A DNA stretch of 64,000 nucleotides. Source: Euryodendron excelsum. Taxonomy: Eukaryota > Streptophyta > Magnoliopsida > Ericales > Pentaphylacaceae. The stretch is from NCBI GenBank assembly GCA_033060915.1, contig CM065394.1:29690001-29754000 (forward strand). The letters are read 5' to 3'. Numbering within the stretch: position 1 is the stretch's first letter; each line of letters begins with the position of its first letter. The notes under the pieces are model-generated. The model saw nothing but the letters and a program-made list of their open reading frames with translations. It did not search any database and was not told where the DNA came from. This document shows, one piece after another, positions 62,612 through 64,000 of this stretch. The translations under genes and the position numbers were made by a program.

Positions 62612-64000
62612 ATGTCTAGTGTTCTGCAACTGTTAGAGCAACTCTTATCCTTGCCAGTTCTTCTGTTCTTGTTTTTCACATTCTTCCTTATCAAATGGCT
62701 CTTCATCAACAACTCAACCAGCAAAAAAAACCTACCACCTTCACCAAGAAAGCTCCCAATTATAGGGAACCTCCACCAGTTTGGCTCGTACCCTCACCGC
62801 TCACTCCTATCGTTAGCTCGACGCCATGGCCCTATCATGCTTCTTCGTCTTGGCAATGCACCGGCAGTTGTTGTCTCATCTGCTGAAGCAGCTCGTGAGA
62901 TAATGAAAACCCATGATCTCGTCTTCGCGAATAGGCCTGAAGCTAAGATTAATAGAAAACTTCTCTACGATTTGAAGGATGTGTCGGTGGCTCCTTATGG
63001 CGAATTCTGGAGGCAGTTGAAAAGCATTTGTGTTCTCCAGCTTCTGAGTAACAAAAGGGTCCAGTCCTTTTGTACCGTGAGAGAAGAAGAAATAGCCCTG
63101 ATGATGAATAAGATCAAAGAGTCTTGTTCTTTGTTGGTGCCGTTGAATTTGAGTGAAATGTTTGCATCGATCACAATGGATGTGGTGTGTAGGGCAGCCT
63201 TTAGGAGGAAGTATGGTGAAGGGGAAAGTGGAAAGAAGTTCAGGCATCTGCTGAGGGACTTTTTGGGGTTGATGGGCAGTGCTCATATTGAGGACTTCCT
63301 TCCATGGCTTGCATGGATCAATCGTGTCAATGGAAGGGATGCTAAGGCGGATAGAGTTGCGAAAGAGCTCGATGAATTCCTAGAGGACGTAGTTGAAGAG
63401 CATTTGGACCGTTTAAAAGTAGACAGCAACGGAGGCCATGAGAAAGTTCATGATGAAAGCCGAGAGGACTTTGTTGATATTTTGATTAGGATTCATAAGA
63501 GCAATGAGGCTGGCGTTTCCATTGATAGAGATAGCATCAAGGCTGTCATCTTGGTGACTCTCTCTCTATGTATATATTTCTAGGACATAACAATTGTTAA
63601 TCTCCCTAAAATTGTTGTATATCTTACGTTTCTTGCAGGATATCTTTGCTGCCGGAACTGATACTACCTCCACAGTTTTAGAATGGGCAATGACAGAGCT
63701 CTTAAGACACCCTATAATCATGAAGAAATTGCAAAATGAGGTGAGAGGCGTCGCCCAAGGCAAACCAGACATAACCGAAGATGACTTGGGGAAAATGCGA
63801 TACTTGAAAGCTGTGATCAAAGAAACTCTTCGTTATCATACCCCTATTCCATTACTAGTCCCGCGAAAATCCAGCCAAGATGTCAAAATCATGGACTATG
63901 ACATTGCAGCTGGAGCAATAGTTATCATCAATGCTTGGGCGATTGGAAGAGACCCTGCGTCCTGGGATGATCCGGAGGAGTTTCGGCCAGAGAGGTTCTT
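62612..64000 (+). CDS. Cytochrome P450, CYP71-type, 5' part (runs off the window)
   Basis: Haem-thiolate monooxygenase, anchored in the endoplasmic reticulum; the substrate cannot be told. Exon 1 is 62612-63553 (314 codons); intron 63554-63638 (85 bp, GTGACT...TTGCAG); exon 2 from 63639 to beyond 64000. Residues 11-31 form the membrane anchor ([21 protein letters not shown]), then the proline-rich hinge [15 protein letters not shown] (42-56). AGTDTT (319-324), the oxygen-binding I-helix motif, starts exon 2; KETLR (375-379) is the ExxR helix; FRPERF ends the visible part. The haem-binding Cys lies outside the window. One phase-0 intron just before the I-helix motif is the usual CYP71-clan structure. 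Closest in feel to CYP71A; no stop or missing motif is seen. Confidence 0.93.

Noticed and set aside
62876..63286. 136-codon minus-strand frame
   Set aside because: Antisense shadow of P450 exon 1.

Overview
The window is nuclear DNA of a flowering plant, almost certainly a eudicot; the species could not be determined. It has two ordinary host genes at its edges: a LAMMER-type protein kinase of the AFC2 type on the minus strand (coding 1074-5301, 12 exons), and the first part of a CYP71-type cytochrome P450 on the plus strand (from 62612, running off the right edge). Plant-style GT-AG introns, AT-rich intergenic DNA and several layers of retrotransposons between the genes support this reading.

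Layout. 1-5500: AFC2 kinase gene. 6911-17161: a full-length 10.25-kb Ty3/gypsy element of the Tat/Retand type with a perfect 5-bp target duplication (GTAAC), two 603/613-bp LTRs, a gag-pol frame broken by four stop codons but no frameshift, a 65-bp minisatellite built from hairpins, and an apparently intact three-exon gene on the opposite strand. 18934-~41531: a decayed minus-strand Ty1/copia element (element A) cut into pieces by four later insertions. Each insertion is a solo LTR with a perfect 5-bp target duplication (22077-24704, 25456-27184, 28198-38480, 38548-40734), and the third itself contains a fifth solo LTR (33568-38318) of its own family in the opposite orientation. ~41705-~47069: a second decayed copia element (C, minus strand, with a 5' LTR). 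47070-53467: AT-rich intergenic DNA with a probable GC-richer solo LTR (50324-51354) and microsatellites. 53468-56235: a decayed hAT-type (TTF zinc finger/ZMYM1-like) transposase pseudogene interrupted by a small MITE. 55246-57138 and 60325-62175: a 1.9-kb direct duplication, separated by a third, truncated copia copy (B, 57139-60327). The right-hand duplicate forms the upstream region of the P450 gene.

How the parts relate. The host genes are not functionally linked; most of the window records transposition, LTR-LTR recombination and local duplication. Points most worth a second look: the spliced antisense gene in the Tat element, the hairpin minisatellite beside it, the stack of five solo LTRs, 71-bp repeats with a common core in two unrelated LTRs, and the duplicated P450 upstream region whose left copy no longer has a P450 attached. 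All coordinates come from reading the sequence by eye; no alignment or database search was run.
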